From: Gracilibacter sp. BRH_c7a
Lineage (GTDB): Bacteria; Bacillota; Desulfitobacteriia; Desulfitobacteriales; Syntrophobotulaceae
Reading direction: 5' to 3'
Length of the DNA: 64,000 nt
Assembly: GCA_001516055.1 (NCBI GenBank)
Contig: LOEZ01000067.1
Span: forward strand, 1 to 64,000
Shown: in pieces, positions 26,444 to 35,048 of the stretch
How the letters are laid out: every line of letters begins with the position of its first letter
How positions within the stretch are numbered: position 1 is the stretch's first letter
Translations under genes and position numbers: made by a program
Notes under the pieces: generated by a model
The model's database searches: none
Seen by the model: the letters and a program-made list of their open reading frames with translations, nothing else
What the model was told of the DNA's origin: nothing

Positions 26444-27631
26444 ATGAAATTATCTCAACGGATCCTGAGGATTAAACCTTCAGCCACATTTGCGGTAGAT
26501 GCCAAAGCCAAGGAACTAATTAGCCAAGGTAAAGACGTCATTTCCTTCGGAGCAGGGGAGCCGGACTTTGTTTCACCTCCAGCCGCATTTAAATATGCTC
26601 AGGAAGCAATGAAGAAGGGAGAGACTCATTACACTCCGACGCCTGGAATCATTGAGCTTAGAAATGAGATATGCAATTATTATCAGAAAAATTTCAATCT
26701 GGATTACAAGCCTAATCAAGTTGTAGTAGGTAGTGGTGCTAAACCTTGTATATACGAGGCGTTAGCAGCAATAGTTGATCCGGGTGACGAAGTTATCTTG
26801 CTTGCACCGACTTGGGTAAGCTATATTGAACAGATTCAGTTGCTTGATGGAAAAGTAACTGTGGTGTATACCCAAGATAGTGGATTTGTGCCTTTGGTGG
26901 AAAAAATTGAAGAAGTGATAACGGATAAAACAGTGGCTATTCTACTTAATTCCCCTTCCAATCCTACCGGTATGATGCTTGACGAACAAACAATCAAGAG
27001 CATTGGTGAGTTAGCAATCAAATACAATCTCTGGGTTATCTGGGATGAAATTTATGAACAACTTGTTTATGGAGAAGAGAAACATTATAACTGTGTCCAA
27101 GTGCTTCCTGAACTTATATCTAGGACTATTATTATCAATGGTGTAAGTAAAGGATATGCTATGACAGGATGGCGCATAGGCTATATCATTGGTCCTCAAG
27201 AAGTAGCCTCAAAGATTAATGCTTTTCAAAGTCATTTAACCTCTAATCCCTGTTCGATAGCCCAATGGGCGGCTGTCGGAGCTATGAGGGAAAGTGATGA
27301 GGATGTCGAAGTCATGCGAGGAGAATTCCAAGCAAGAAGAGACCTTATCTGTAGCCTTCTTAGAGATATGCCCCATATCACTTTCCCTGAGCCGCAGGGT
27401 GCCTTTTACGTCTTCGTAAATGTTCAGGGATGTGTAGGAAAGAGCTTCAATGGCAAGGTTATAGAGGATGATATCTCTTTCTGTGGTGCTCTCTTAGAAG
27501 ATTTAGTTGCGGTTGTTCCAGGAAGTGCTTTCTTTGCCCCCGGTTATATCCGAGTATCTTATGCCAGTTCTCCAGAAGTTATTAAAGAAGGTATGAGAAG
27601 GTTAAAGACCTTCTTAGAAAAGCTGGTTTAG
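26444..27631 (+). CDS. Aspartate-type aminotransferase (class I/II, PLP)
   Basis: 395 residues of the AAT I-beta group. FGAGEPDF near 35 is typical; the PLP lysine is Lys236 in NGVSKGYAMTGWRIGY, with the ring-binding Asp201 and Tyr204 in WDEIYEQ and Asn in NSPSNPTG. It transfers amino groups between aspartate or related amino acids and 2-oxoglutarate. An in-frame ATG at 26435 directly abuts the AAGGA sequence, so ATG 26444 (9 nt spacing) is preferred and gives the usual MKLSQRI start. Followed by a terminator, so it is the last gene of the unit. Confidence 0.92.
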   Translation: MKLSQRILRIKPSATFAVDAKAKELISQGKDVISFGAGEPDFVSPPAAFKYAQEAMKKGETHYTPTPGIIELRNEICNYYQKNFNLDYKPNQVVVGSGAKPCIYEALAAIVDPGDEVILLAPTWVSYIEQIQLLDGKVTVVYTQDSGFVPLVEKIEEVITDKTVAILLNSPSNPTGMMLDEQTIKSIGELAIKYNLWVIWDEIYEQLVYGEEKHYNCVQVLPELISRTIIINGVSKGYAMTGWRIGYIIGPQEVASKINAFQSHLTSNPCSIAQWAAVGAMRESDEDVEVMRGEFQARRDLICSLLRDMPHITFPEPQGAFYVFVNVQGCVGKSFNGKVIEDDISFCGALLEDLVAVVPGSAFFAPGYIRVSYASSPEVIKEGMRRLKTFLEKLV

Positions 27632-27661
27632 AAATCTAAAACTGAAAAAGATAAGCTATTT

Positions 27662-27701
27662 AAACGTATTGTATCTGTAGTGACGGGTGCAATACGTTTT
27701 T
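27662..27701 (+). terminator. Intrinsic terminator after the aminotransferase gene
   Basis: AAACGTATTG (27662-27671) pairs with CAATACGTTT (27690-27699) and continues into a T run. Confidence 0.8.
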
Positions 27702-27843
27702 AATAATTGCCTAAGAAACTGATGTACAACGTTGGTACAGAATAATGTTTATATAATACAAATTTAAAAGGACTACCTTTATTGTTTTAAAATTGTTATA
27801 CTGAATATTATTAATACTTTTCATTAACAAGGAGGGATAATCT

Positions 27844-28722
27844 TTGAAACTTTATGGGATATACGCACCAATACCAACCCCTTTTGAAAATGATGTCCTA
27901 GCTTATGACAAACTTACTGCGAATATGAACTACTGGCTTGACTCTAAACTTTCGGGTATTGTAGTCATGGGTTCCAACGGTGAATTTGTTGTCTTAAGTC
28001 CCGAGGAAAAAAGAAAATTAATCAGCACAGTTTGTGAGGCAGCTCAAGGAAAGAAACCTATACTTGCGGGTACAGGGTGTGAGTCCACTAGTGAAACGAT
28101 CGAGTTAACTAAATATGCAGCTGAAGCAGGGTGTAATGCAAGCTTACTATTAAGCCCCAATTATTATAAAAGGTCAATGACCGATGCCCTAATCAAAAAT
28201 TTTTACTTAGAAGTAGCTGAGGCTAGTCCTATACCTGTTATCGTATATAATATGCCAGCTAATACCGGAATTAACCTATCCTCCAAACTGGTAACAGAAT
28301 TATCTGAGCATCCAAATATTATTGGGGTAAAGGATTCTGGTGGTAATATTGTGCAAATAGCGGAAATTATTAATAATACCCCTGAAGATTTCGCTGTTTT
28401 TGCAGGTTCTGCTAGTTTTCTTTATCCGAGTCTAGCATTAGGAGCCAAGGGAGGAACGCTGGCTTTAGCGAACATACTACCGAATGAATGTGCCACGATT
28501 CAAGAGCTGGTAGAGGAAGGTAGACATACTGAAGCCAGAGACCTACAGCTAAAACTATTAAATATTAATAATGCAGTTACCGCTCGTTGGGGAGTTGCTG
28601 GGTTGAAAGCGGCTTTGGAGCTACAAGGATTATACGGTGGAAATCCACGTAAGCCTTTACTGCCATTGGGTGAAACAGAGAGAAGAGAACTTGCAGATAT
28701 CTTGGCAAAGGCTAAGAAGTAA
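27844..28722 (+). CDS. DapA/NAL-family aldolase or lyase
   Basis: 292 residues, TIM-barrel of the dihydrodipicolinate synthase superfamily. GSNGEFVVLS (43-52) binds the oxo-acid carboxylate, Tyr135 (VYNMPANTG) and Schiff-base Lys163 (GVKDSGGN) form the active site. The GVKDSGG loop is more like 4-hydroxy-2-oxoglutarate aldolase-type members than GIKEATG of true DapA. With two FAH-family hydrolases nearby, a catabolic oxo-acid aldolase or decarboxylase is more likely than lysine synthesis; this is inference. TTG start follows AAGGAGGGAT. Confidence 0.85.
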   Translation: MKLYGIYAPIPTPFENDVLAYDKLTANMNYWLDSKLSGIVVMGSNGEFVVLSPEEKRKLISTVCEAAQGKKPILAGTGCESTSETIELTKYAAEAGCNASLLLSPNYYKRSMTDALIKNFYLEVAEASPIPVIVYNMPANTGINLSSKLVTELSEHPNIIGVKDSGGNIVQIAEIINNTPEDFAVFAGSASFLYPSLALGAKGGTLALANILPNECATIQELVEEGRHTEARDLQLKLLNINNAVTARWGVAGLKAALELQGLYGGNPRKPLLPLGETERRELADILAKAKK

Positions 28723-28749
28723 GCCGATTTAATTAAATAGATTACTAAC

Positions 28750-28787
28750 CTAATACGATTCTGGGTATTAACCCTGAATCGTATTAG
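28750..28787 (+). terminator. Long hairpin after the aldolase gene
   Basis: CTAATACGATTC (28750-28761) pairs perfectly with GAATCGTATTAG (28776-28787); after one T-T mismatch GGGT pairs with ACCC. No T run follows directly, so efficiency as a terminator is uncertain. Confidence 0.55.
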
Positions 28788-28863
28788 TGACGGCCTATGA
28801 ATTTTTAAAGTCACTTTCTAAATGATATAATCATTAAATGGTACATAATAGGAGGCAATACGT

Positions 28864-29496
28864 ATGACGGTTAATGTAAAGAATATCTACTGTGTGGGAC
28901 GGAATTATGCTCAACATGCTAAAGAACTTAATAATGCTGTTCCAGAATCACCCTTAGTGTTTACCAAGACTACTCATGCTTTAGTTGAGGCCAATGGCCA
29001 GGAAGTTATACTTCCAGGTAACTTTGGCCGCATGCACTACGAAGCTGAATTCGTAATCCATATTGCCAGACAATATGAGCCTGGGATTAAAATCGACGAT
29101 CTTATTGATAAGATGGCTATAGGGATTGATTTCACTCTTCGAGATTTACAGGATGACTTAAGACAGAAAGGATACCCTTGGGTTCTAGCCAAAGGATTTC
29201 TAAACTCTGCGGTAATCTCGCCCTGGTATCCATTCGAGGGATTGACTGTCTCCAGCGAAAAAGACTTTTCTTTAGTAAAGAATGGGCAAGAAGTTCAGCG
29301 TGGCAACATAAAAGATATGATTTTTGATTTGCCTGTGGTTACAGAGTATATAGCCAAACACCTGGGACTGGGAGCGGGAGACATCGTCTTTACAGGAACT
29401 CCTGAAGGGGTAGGACCTGTATCAGATGGTGACCAATTCATTTATAATTGGGGAGAAAAACAGATAGGCAGTAGTATTATCAGGCTTTCAATTTGA
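28864..29496 (+). CDS. Fumarylacetoacetate hydrolase (FAH) family protein, short form
   Basis: 210 residues covering just the catalytic FAH domain. NYAQHAKEL, metal ligands Glu60 and Glu62 in HYEAEF, an Asp in GIDFTLRDLQDDL and GTPEGVGPV are the family motifs. Members hydrolyse or decarboxylate C-C bonds of beta-diketo or oxo-acids such as acylpyruvates and oxaloacetate using Mg or Mn. The exact substrate is not readable. ATG follows AGGAGGCA; a perfect TATAAT (28826-28831) lies just upstream though its -35 is weak. Second member of the catabolic region. Confidence 0.88.
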   Translation: MTVNVKNIYCVGRNYAQHAKELNNAVPESPLVFTKTTHALVEANGQEVILPGNFGRMHYEAEFVIHIARQYEPGIKIDDLIDKMAIGIDFTLRDLQDDLRQKGYPWVLAKGFLNSAVISPWYPFEGLTVSSEKDFSLVKNGQEVQRGNIKDMIFDLPVVTEYIAKHLGLGAGDIVFTGTPEGVGPVSDGDQFIYNWGEKQIGSSIIRLSI

Positions 29497-29531
29497 TTGA
29501 AAGGTTAATAATAAGACTATTGGCATTACTA

Positions 29532-29556
29532 AAAACGGGTGTTAAGCCCGTTTTAG
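29532..29556 (+). terminator. Intrinsic terminator after the first FAH gene
   Basis: AAAACGGG (29532-29539) pairs with CCCGTTTT (29547-29554) over a 7-nt loop, with a short T tail. Confidence 0.7.
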
Positions 29557-29604
29557 TTAATTAAAACATAAGATTAATGGATTTTAGCATATGAGGAAAA
29601 AAGA

Positions 29605-30759
29605 ATGATATATCTAATAGTAATAGTTTTTCAATGCTTTTATTTAAGTTTTCGTAGTAATACTATGCTTACTACGTTATATGCAATTAATCTAGACGCA
29701 AGCACCTTTCAAATAGGGATAATAGTGGGATTAACTTCTTTATTCCCTATGCTTTTATCAATCTATATAGGCCAAGTTTCTGACAGAATTGGTTTTCGCT
29801 ATCCTTTGATGTTAGGAAGTTTCGGGGTAAGTATTGCATTGCTGCTTCCCTATATCATCAAAGGTGAACTCTATATATTGTTTGTATCTCAGGTAATATT
29901 CGGTTTGGCGTTCATCTTGTTATTAGTCAACATACAGAACCTCGTAGGCAAGATAAGTACGATAGAAAATCGTTCCCAGAATTATGCGATATATAGTTTA
30001 GGACTCTCTACAGCAAGTTTATTAGGGCCCTTGATAACGGGATTTTCTATTGACCACTTTGGCTATAACAATACTTATTTATTATTATCCTTGTTGGCCG
30101 CTGTTCCAGGATGTTTTATTCTCTTAAATCTACTCAAACTTCCGGAAAGAGTGGCTGTTAACGAAATTACTTCTAATAGCTTTATGGATTTGTTAGTTTC
30201 TCGGTCTTTAAGAAAAACATTTATCCTCAGTGGAATGATTCTGGCAGGGATAGGAATCTACGAGTTCTACTTCCCCATATATGGTAAACATATAGGTTTT
30301 TCGGCATCTATGATTGGGATTATTCTTAGTGTCAATGCTTCGGCGTTTATTTTAGTGCGTTTATTTATGCCCTTCCTAATCAAAAAATTAACTGAAGAAG
30401 GGGTTTTCAGAATATGCTTATTCATAGCTGCCGGTGCTTTTATGTTAGTGCCTTTATTTAAAGGTTTTATTTCCTTAGCTATTGTCTCCTTTATTATGGG
30501 AATAGGTTTAGGCTGTGGTCAGCCTTTATCTATCGTAATGGCCTATAATGCTTCTCCGAAGGAGAGGACAGGGGAAGTTCTCGGTATTAGATTAACCGTC
30601 AATAAGATAGTTCAGTTTTCTGTTCCGATCATATTTGGATCAGTAGGCGCAATAGTAGGTTTCTTTCCGGTATTCTGGGCGAATGCTCTGTTGCTTTTTT
30701 CAGGTGGATTATTTAGTCGCCTCGAAAGAACAGAATCACATCAGCAAGAAGAAAGTTAA
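29605..30759 (+). CDS. Major facilitator superfamily transporter
   Basis: 384 residues with about 12 hydrophobic segments split by a central loop near residues 185-200. The GQVSDRIGFRYPLMLG stretch between segments 2 and 3 is the MFS signature loop (GxxxDRxGxR), and CGQPLSIVMAYNASPKERTGEVLGIR is the equivalent loop in the C-terminal half. It is most like the drug or sugar/organic-acid efflux-uptake branch; direction and substrate are unknown. Context suggests transport of the acid or aromatic compound handled by the neighbouring FAH and aldolase genes. Convergent with the FadR-type regulator. Confidence 0.87.
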   Translation: MIYLIVIVFQCFYLSFRSNTMLTTLYAINLDASTFQIGIIVGLTSLFPMLLSIYIGQVSDRIGFRYPLMLGSFGVSIALLLPYIIKGELYILFVSQVIFGLAFILLLVNIQNLVGKISTIENRSQNYAIYSLGLSTASLLGPLITGFSIDHFGYNNTYLLLSLLAAVPGCFILLNLLKLPERVAVNEITSNSFMDLLVSRSLRKTFILSGMILAGIGIYEFYFPIYGKHIGFSASMIGIILSVNASAFILVRLFMPFLIKKLTEEGVFRICLFIAAGAFMLVPLFKGFISLAIVSFIMGIGLGCGQPLSIVMAYNASPKERTGEVLGIRLTVNKIVQFSVPIIFGSVGAIVGFFPVFWANALLLFSGGLFSRLERTESHQQEES

Positions 30760-30793
30760 TTATAGTTACATAAGTAGTTTATTAGAAATAGAT

Positions 30794-30836
30794 AAAAGCC
30801 TGTCGATTTTTTATCAACAGGCTTTTCACATCATCG
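30794..30836. terminator. Bidirectional terminator
   Basis: AAAAGCCTGT (30794-30803) pairs with ACAGGCTTTT (30827-30836). A/T runs on both sides allow it to serve the MFS gene (plus) and the regulator gene (minus). Confidence 0.85.
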
Positions 30837-30861
30837 AATTACCTATATTGAAGTTGTAATA

Positions 30862-31578
30862 TTACAAGCGTTTGCTCCAATATTCTTCCAAGTCTTCGAG
30901 AGCACTTAAGATATGCTCTTTAATAATCTTTTCAGTTTTTTCTCCATCGCGGTTTTTTATCGCCTCAAAGATAGCTTTATGCTCTTTAACCGATAGAGGA
31001 GCACGATCAGCAAGAAAACTAAGACTTGCATGAAAGAACCCGTTCCATAACTGAACAATCATGCGATAGAGTCGAGGGGAATTCGCCGCTGCATAGAGTG
31101 TCTGATGAAAGTCTGTATTCAGTAAAGATAACTGCGCTATTTCGTTATTTGCCAGGCTTTTTTCCATCTGTTGGCATAAATTTTCTAACTTATCTATTTC
31201 TTCCTGAGTTAGTCTGCTGCAGGCTAAGTTTCCGGCAGCACCTTCTAAGATGCTTCTAAGATGGTAAATCTCTCTTAAGTCATCTAGTTTTAGTACAGAA
31301 ACAGTGAAACCTTCATCTGCTTTATGTTGTACAAGATTATCCGTTGAAAGACGAACAAGAGCCTCACGAATTACAGCCTTGTCAGCTCCGACTCTTTCTC
31401 CAAAATCTGCGATTTCCGTCTCTGAAAGACGATATCCAGGAGGAAACACTCCTGACAGAATCGCATTGCGCAAGTAGATGTAAACCTCTTCATCTTTTAT
31501 AGCATTGGGGCTTTTACCCTTGAGTACATCGACCGTATCTGGAGAGAACTGACCTGTGTACTTTTCTAACAATCCCAT
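30862..31578 (-). CDS. GntR-family regulator, FadR/FCD subfamily
   Basis: 238 residues: winged helix-turn-helix (about 25-95, YIYLRNAILSGVFPPGYRLSE, ALVRLSTDNLVQHKADEGFTV) and an all-helical FCD effector domain (about 105-230) with the metal/acid-binding residues DFHQTLYAAANSP and a late His (EHKAIFEAIKNRD). FCD regulators typically bind organic acids. ATG 31578 follows AAAGGGGGT; the upstream ATG at 31614 lies inside its own promoter. It is divergent from the second FAH gene and shares an operator with it, so it is the likely repressor of the FAH-Gate genes and of itself. Confidence 0.9.
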   Translation of the reverse strand: MGLLEKYTGQFSPDTVDVLKGKSPNAIKDEEVYIYLRNAILSGVFPPGYRLSETEIADFGERVGADKAVIREALVRLSTDNLVQHKADEGFTVSVLKLDDLREIYHLRSILEGAAGNLACSRLTQEEIDKLENLCQQMEKSLANNEIAQLSLLNTDFHQTLYAAANSPRLYRMIVQLWNGFFHASLSFLADRAPLSVKEHKAIFEAIKNRDGEKTEKIIKEHILSALEDLEEYWSKRL

Positions 31579-31604
31579 TAACCTGACCCCCTTTATACTA
31601 ATAT

Positions 31605-31681
31605 ATTCTATCATGTTTTTTTGTCACAGTAAAAAGTATTTTACTACAACCATTGATACTTTTTTAATTTTATTATAAAAT
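31605..31681. promoter_or_regulatory. Divergent promoters sharing an inverted-repeat operator
   Basis: Rightward: TTGATA (31653-31658), 17 nt, TAAAAT (31676-31681). Leftward, read on the minus strand: TTTACT (31633-31628), 17 nt, TAGAAT (31610-31605). Inverted repeat AAAAAGTAT (31631-31639) and ATACTTTTT (31656-31664) overlaps both -35 boxes, the layout expected for joint repression by the FadR-type protein. Confidence 0.7.
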
Positions 31682-31757
31682 GTTTATTACTGCTATTAAT
31701 ATATAAAATTTTTCAATCTGAATACTTAAAAAAAAAGAATTGTATGGATGTGATAGT

Positions 31758-32639
31758 ATGCGTTTGGCTTCCATTAAATTTCAAGAGGAAGAAATAGTTG
31801 CCATTGTAACCAAGGAAGGTGTAATACCTGTACGAGCAATCAATGATTCCGGACAGAATTTTGCGGACAATTTATTTGCCTTGATTACCAGTGAACAACT
31901 TGATGAACTGCAGAATTGGTGGTCAACCGAGGGACTTCCAAACATAGACAAATGGTCAAAATATGTTATTCCTTATGATGAAGTAGAATATGCTCCTTTA
32001 TACCGACATCCACGTAAAATTTGGGGAATCGGGCTAAACTATTTGGATCATGCCAATGACTTAAAAGAGATAACACCCCAGACAGAACCTGCGAGTTTTA
32101 TGAAACCTGATACAGCTATTATTGGGCCTGGTGATACCATTGAGGTTCCTAAACAGTCCAATAGAACAACTGCAGAAGCTGAATTAGGAGTAATCCTCAA
32201 AAAACGCTGTTATGGAATCGGTGAACAAGAAGTTCCAGAATATATTGCTGGGTATACCTCTATTATAGATATGACTGCAGAAGATATTTTAAAAGAGAAT
32301 CCTCGCTACCTTACCCGTTCCAAAAGCTTCAATACTTTCTTCAGTTTCGGACCACACTTTGTGACGTCGGATGAGGTAGATGACTTATTAAATCTTAAAG
32401 TAGCCACTGTCATAAATGGTAAAATTCATAGAGAGAACATAATCTCCAATATGACCTTTAGACCCGAGACCTTGGTCGCTTTTCATTCGCAAGTAATGAC
32501 GTTATTACCTGGAGACATAATATCTACTGGGACTCCCGGGGCAGTAGTAATTAGTGAAGGTGACGTTGTAGAGTGTCATATTGAGGGATTCCCTCCCCTT
32601 GTGAATCCAGTTAAGGACTTGAAGGTTAGCAAAGGCTAA
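31758..32639 (+). CDS. Fumarylacetoacetate hydrolase family protein, long form
   Basis: 293 residues: an N-terminal domain of about 80 residues and a C-terminal catalytic FAH domain. GIGLNYLDHANDL, metal ligands Glu140 and Glu142 in TTAEAELGVIL, and STGTPGAVV are visible. This longer form resembles 2-oxo-hepta-3-ene-dioate hydratase/isomerase, ureidoglycolate lyase-like or acylpyruvase proteins; substrate unknown. ATG 31758 gives the normal MRLASIKFQ start; a TTG six codons upstream is also in frame. Controlled by the promoter at 31653 and probably repressed by the divergent FadR-type regulator. Confidence 0.88.
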   Translation: MRLASIKFQEEEIVAIVTKEGVIPVRAINDSGQNFADNLFALITSEQLDELQNWWSTEGLPNIDKWSKYVIPYDEVEYAPLYRHPRKIWGIGLNYLDHANDLKEITPQTEPASFMKPDTAIIGPGDTIEVPKQSNRTTAEAELGVILKKRCYGIGEQEVPEYIAGYTSIIDMTAEDILKENPRYLTRSKSFNTFFSFGPHFVTSDEVDDLLNLKVATVINGKIHRENIISNMTFRPETLVAFHSQVMTLLPGDIISTGTPGAVVISEGDVVECHIEGFPPLVNPVKDLKVSKG

Positions 32640-32692
32640 AGAACCCTAAAGATTGCCTTTAATAACCTTGGATAATAAATTATTAGTAAAAC

Positions 32693-32730
32693 AATACAAG
32701 CAAGCGTATTATATGCCTGCTTGTATTTCT
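32693..32730 (+). terminator. Intrinsic terminator after the second FAH gene
   Basis: AATACAAGCA (32693-32702) pairs with TGCTTGTATT (32718-32727), followed by a short T-rich tail. Confidence 0.65.
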
Positions 32731-32766
32731 TTAGTGAATATCTAATAGCTGAAAGAAGGAAAAGTC

Positions 32767-33711
32767 TTGAATAAAATAACATTAGACACCTTGAAAAAGG
32801 GTATTTTCAAAGGCTTGGAAACTACATGGACTTTGGGTAAAATAATATTTCCAATTACCTTTATAGTTAGTATTTTGAAATATACTCCAGTCATAGATTT
32901 TTTAAGTAAAGCCTTACAGCCAATAATGGGGGTCTTTGGTCTCTCGGGAGAATCGGCAATTATTTTAGTCTTGGGCAATATCCTTAACCTTTATGCCGGT
33001 ATTGGAGCAATGCTTACTATGGATCTGGCACTCAAGGAAGTATATATCCTTTCTATTATGCTTAGCCTTTCACATAATATTATTATAGAGACGGCTATTA
33101 CCACTAGAATTGGTGTTAGTCCCTGGATAGTAGGGTCTATTCGTCTAGGCATGGCATTTTTATTTGCCTTCTTTATTAACTTATTTTGGAAGGGTGGTCA
33201 AGAAAAAGCACAATATCTATTGAACCCGCCTGATACTGAAGTATTGACTTCCTGGCCGGAAATTGTGCTTAATGCCGGGCAGACTGCAGCTATGGGTATT
33301 ATTCAAATAATTGTCATTGTGATACCGGTAATGCTCTTTATACAAATATTAAAGGATGTTGATATTCTTCCTTTATTGGCGAGAATGATGAGTCCCCTAA
33401 CTCGTCTCATAGGGGTAAGTGAAAAAACCGGCGTTACTTTATTGGCAGGTCTTTTGTTTGGAATCGCTTACGGTGCGGGGGTAATTATTCAGACAGCTAG
33501 GGAAGAGAACCTATCTAAGAAAGATATCTATCTCGTTAGTATCTTTCTTGTAAGTTGTCATGCAGTTATCGAAGATACCCTTATATTCGCTCCCTTAGGG
33601 GTAAATGTAATATATTTACTACTGGTAAGGGTTGCCTTAGCACTTATCTTAACCGTTGTCACAGCAAGTTTTTGGAGAAAAGTCGAAAGCCGTACAACAG
33701 CGATAGAGTAA
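32767..33711 (+). CDS. Gate (nucleoside recognition) domain membrane protein
   Basis: 314 residues, strongly hydrophobic with about eight membrane segments arranged as two Gate domain repeats: one at about 15-140 (KIIFPITFIVSIL, LSLSHNIIIETAI) and a second at about 180-300 (LFGIAYGAGVIIQ, FLVSCHAVIEDTL). The paired LSHNIIIET/SCHAVIEDT motifs mark the internal duplication. The family includes SpmA/SpmB, YlbJ and putative transporters; a small-molecule transport or spore-related role is possible. TTG start after GAAAGGAAAAG. It follows the FAH gene on the same strand beyond a terminator. Confidence 0.82.
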   Translation: MNKITLDTLKKGIFKGLETTWTLGKIIFPITFIVSILKYTPVIDFLSKALQPIMGVFGLSGESAIILVLGNILNLYAGIGAMLTMDLALKEVYILSIMLSLSHNIIIETAITTRIGVSPWIVGSIRLGMAFLFAFFINLFWKGGQEKAQYLLNPPDTEVLTSWPEIVLNAGQTAAMGIIQIIVIVIPVMLFIQILKDVDILPLLARMMSPLTRLIGVSEKTGVTLLAGLLFGIAYGAGVIIQTAREENLSKKDIYLVSIFLVSCHAVIEDTLIFAPLGVNVIYLLLVRVALALILTVVTASFWRKVESRTTAIE

Positions 33712-33762
33712 TTGAAAACTTATAATTTTATGGGCAAAAAGTGCTGAAACAAACTATGTCTT

Positions 33763-33963
33763 CTAGATAGGCATCTTGATCTCAAAGATGATACTGGCTT
33801 TCGTACTAGGATGTTCATCCTCAAGATACTCATTGAGCTTTTTCTGGAGATTTGCCAATGCTTCCTCTATAGTAATACTTTTAACAGAAATTTTGTATTC
33901 ATCACATTCCGCCACAAACCAATCATTCTCTTTGCGGATAGTGACGGTTACTTTCACTTCCAT
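33763..33963 (-). CDS. Small HicB-like fold protein without a visible toxin partner
   Basis: 66 residues beginning MEVKVTVTIRKENDWFVAECDEYKISVKSITIEEALANLQ. This is the beta-beta-beta-alpha pattern of partial-RNaseH-fold HicB-like antitoxins. There is no C-terminal DNA-binding domain and no HicA gene within several hundred bases on either side. Ribosome binding site AGGTGTT upstream of ATG. It may be an orphan antitoxin-like or unrelated small protein. It stands alone between the Gate gene and the envelope operon. Confidence 0.7.
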   Translation of the reverse strand: MEVKVTVTIRKENDWFVAECDEYKISVKSITIEEALANLQKKLNEYLEDEHPSTKASIIFEIKMPI

Positions 33964-34060
33964 AGTTTTATAACACCTCTGTTTGCTTATACTTCCTTAA
34001 ATTAATATATGATTACATCTGAGTTTGGAAACGATAATGCATTTGCTAAATATTGGTAAA

Positions 34061-34086
34061 AAGAGAAGAAGACCATTTTGGTCTTC
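34061..34086 (-). terminator. Terminator of the PspC/LiaF-like operon (minus strand)
   Basis: GAAGACC (34068-34074) and GGTCTTC (34080-34086) pair over ATTTT; on the minus strand the stem is followed by a T-rich tract ending in TTTTT. Confidence 0.75.
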
Positions 34087-34132
34087 TCATAGGAGTTACG
34101 GAATTATCTAAGCTAAAGAGCTAGTAAGTAAA

Positions 34133-35044
34133 CTATATCAAATGGAACTTAAGGTTGCCAACACCCATTTTTACGGTCAGGATATATTTATTGCTTTTAG
34201 TTTCGAAGTCTGGTGACTCGAAGAAATCATCCTTCTTCACTAAGCCTAGACTTTCAAGATTATTACTAGATAAGGCAGTATCTAATTTGATTCTTAGGCC
34301 GGCATCTTTGGGTAGATATATATCTAAATTTGAAGCACCCGCGTTAAGATTGATTTCTCCTAGGCTGCTTTTGTCTCCCAAACTAAGCTTAAGATCGGCT
34401 GCACCCACATCTAAATCTAATTTACTCACTATTAAATCAGTAAGATTAAGATCAGCCTTTGCGGCCCCGAGTTTAAGATTCATTTCCCAGGTAACGTCCT
34501 CGTGCAAGTCTAAATAACAAAACATATGGTCATACATAGTGTTAAACACATATTCCTGTTTACTAATATCAATTGCTACTTGGCGATCATTATCTTCTAA
34601 CCTATGGTCGTAATTAAGATCGGGTATATTACTTTTTAATTGAAGCAGATTATCATCTGTAGAAGATAAACGTATTTCTCCTGCACCGAAGTTGAGGGTT
34701 AACCGGCCTTGTTCAGTCTCTGCTTTCTTGGTTAAATCATAATTATGATTTTCTGTATAACTATTGGGATTCCGATAACCATATTTGGTGGAGTAGCCAT
34801 TGTTTATCCCAAAAAAAGCATAGAGTAAAATCACCAAGAAGATTATAAGCCAAACGATTGATTTTACAATATCTTTTTCTTTAAGCAGAATACTCAAGCC
34901 GATACCTACGAGTATAAGAGGCCATAAAGAACGTAAGGCAAGAAAAAAAGAGCCTATAGAAAAAGTGAATATATTCAAATTACTAAGCAGCCAGAGGATT
35001 CCGATAAAAATAATTATGATTCCCAGTGATATATTCTTTTTCAT
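34133..35044 (-). CDS. LiaF-like membrane protein with a beta-toastrack C-terminal domain
   Basis: 303 residues. Three or four N-terminal hydrophobic helices (about 5-85; LGIIIIFIGILWLLSNLNIF, PLILVGIGLSILL, IVWLIIFLVILLYAF) match the LiaF-type transmembrane domain. Residues 125-303 form a repetitive beta structure with recurring GAAKADLNL, GAADLKLSL, GASNLDIYL and GVGNLKFHL elements, one per strand pair, of the DUF4097/toastrack type. LiaF inhibits LiaRS envelope-stress signalling in Bacillus; there is no LiaRS here. ATG 35044 after AAGGAGATG; 4 nt after the PspC gene stop. Confidence 0.82.
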   Translation of the reverse strand: MKKNISLGIIIIFIGILWLLSNLNIFTFSIGSFFLALRSLWPLILVGIGLSILLKEKDIVKSIVWLIIFLVILLYAFFGINNGYSTKYGYRNPNSYTENHNYDLTKKAETEQGRLTLNFGAGEIRLSSTDDNLLQLKSNIPDLNYDHRLEDNDRQVAIDISKQEYVFNTMYDHMFCYLDLHEDVTWEMNLKLGAAKADLNLTDLIVSKLDLDVGAADLKLSLGDKSSLGEINLNAGASNLDIYLPKDAGLRIKLDTALSSNNLESLGLVKKDDFFESPDFETKSNKYILTVKMGVGNLKFHLI

Positions 35045-35048
35045 ATAT

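Noticed and set aside
33763-33963. Toxin-antitoxin system of HicAB type
   Set aside because: No HicA-like toxin gene was found adjacent on either strand.
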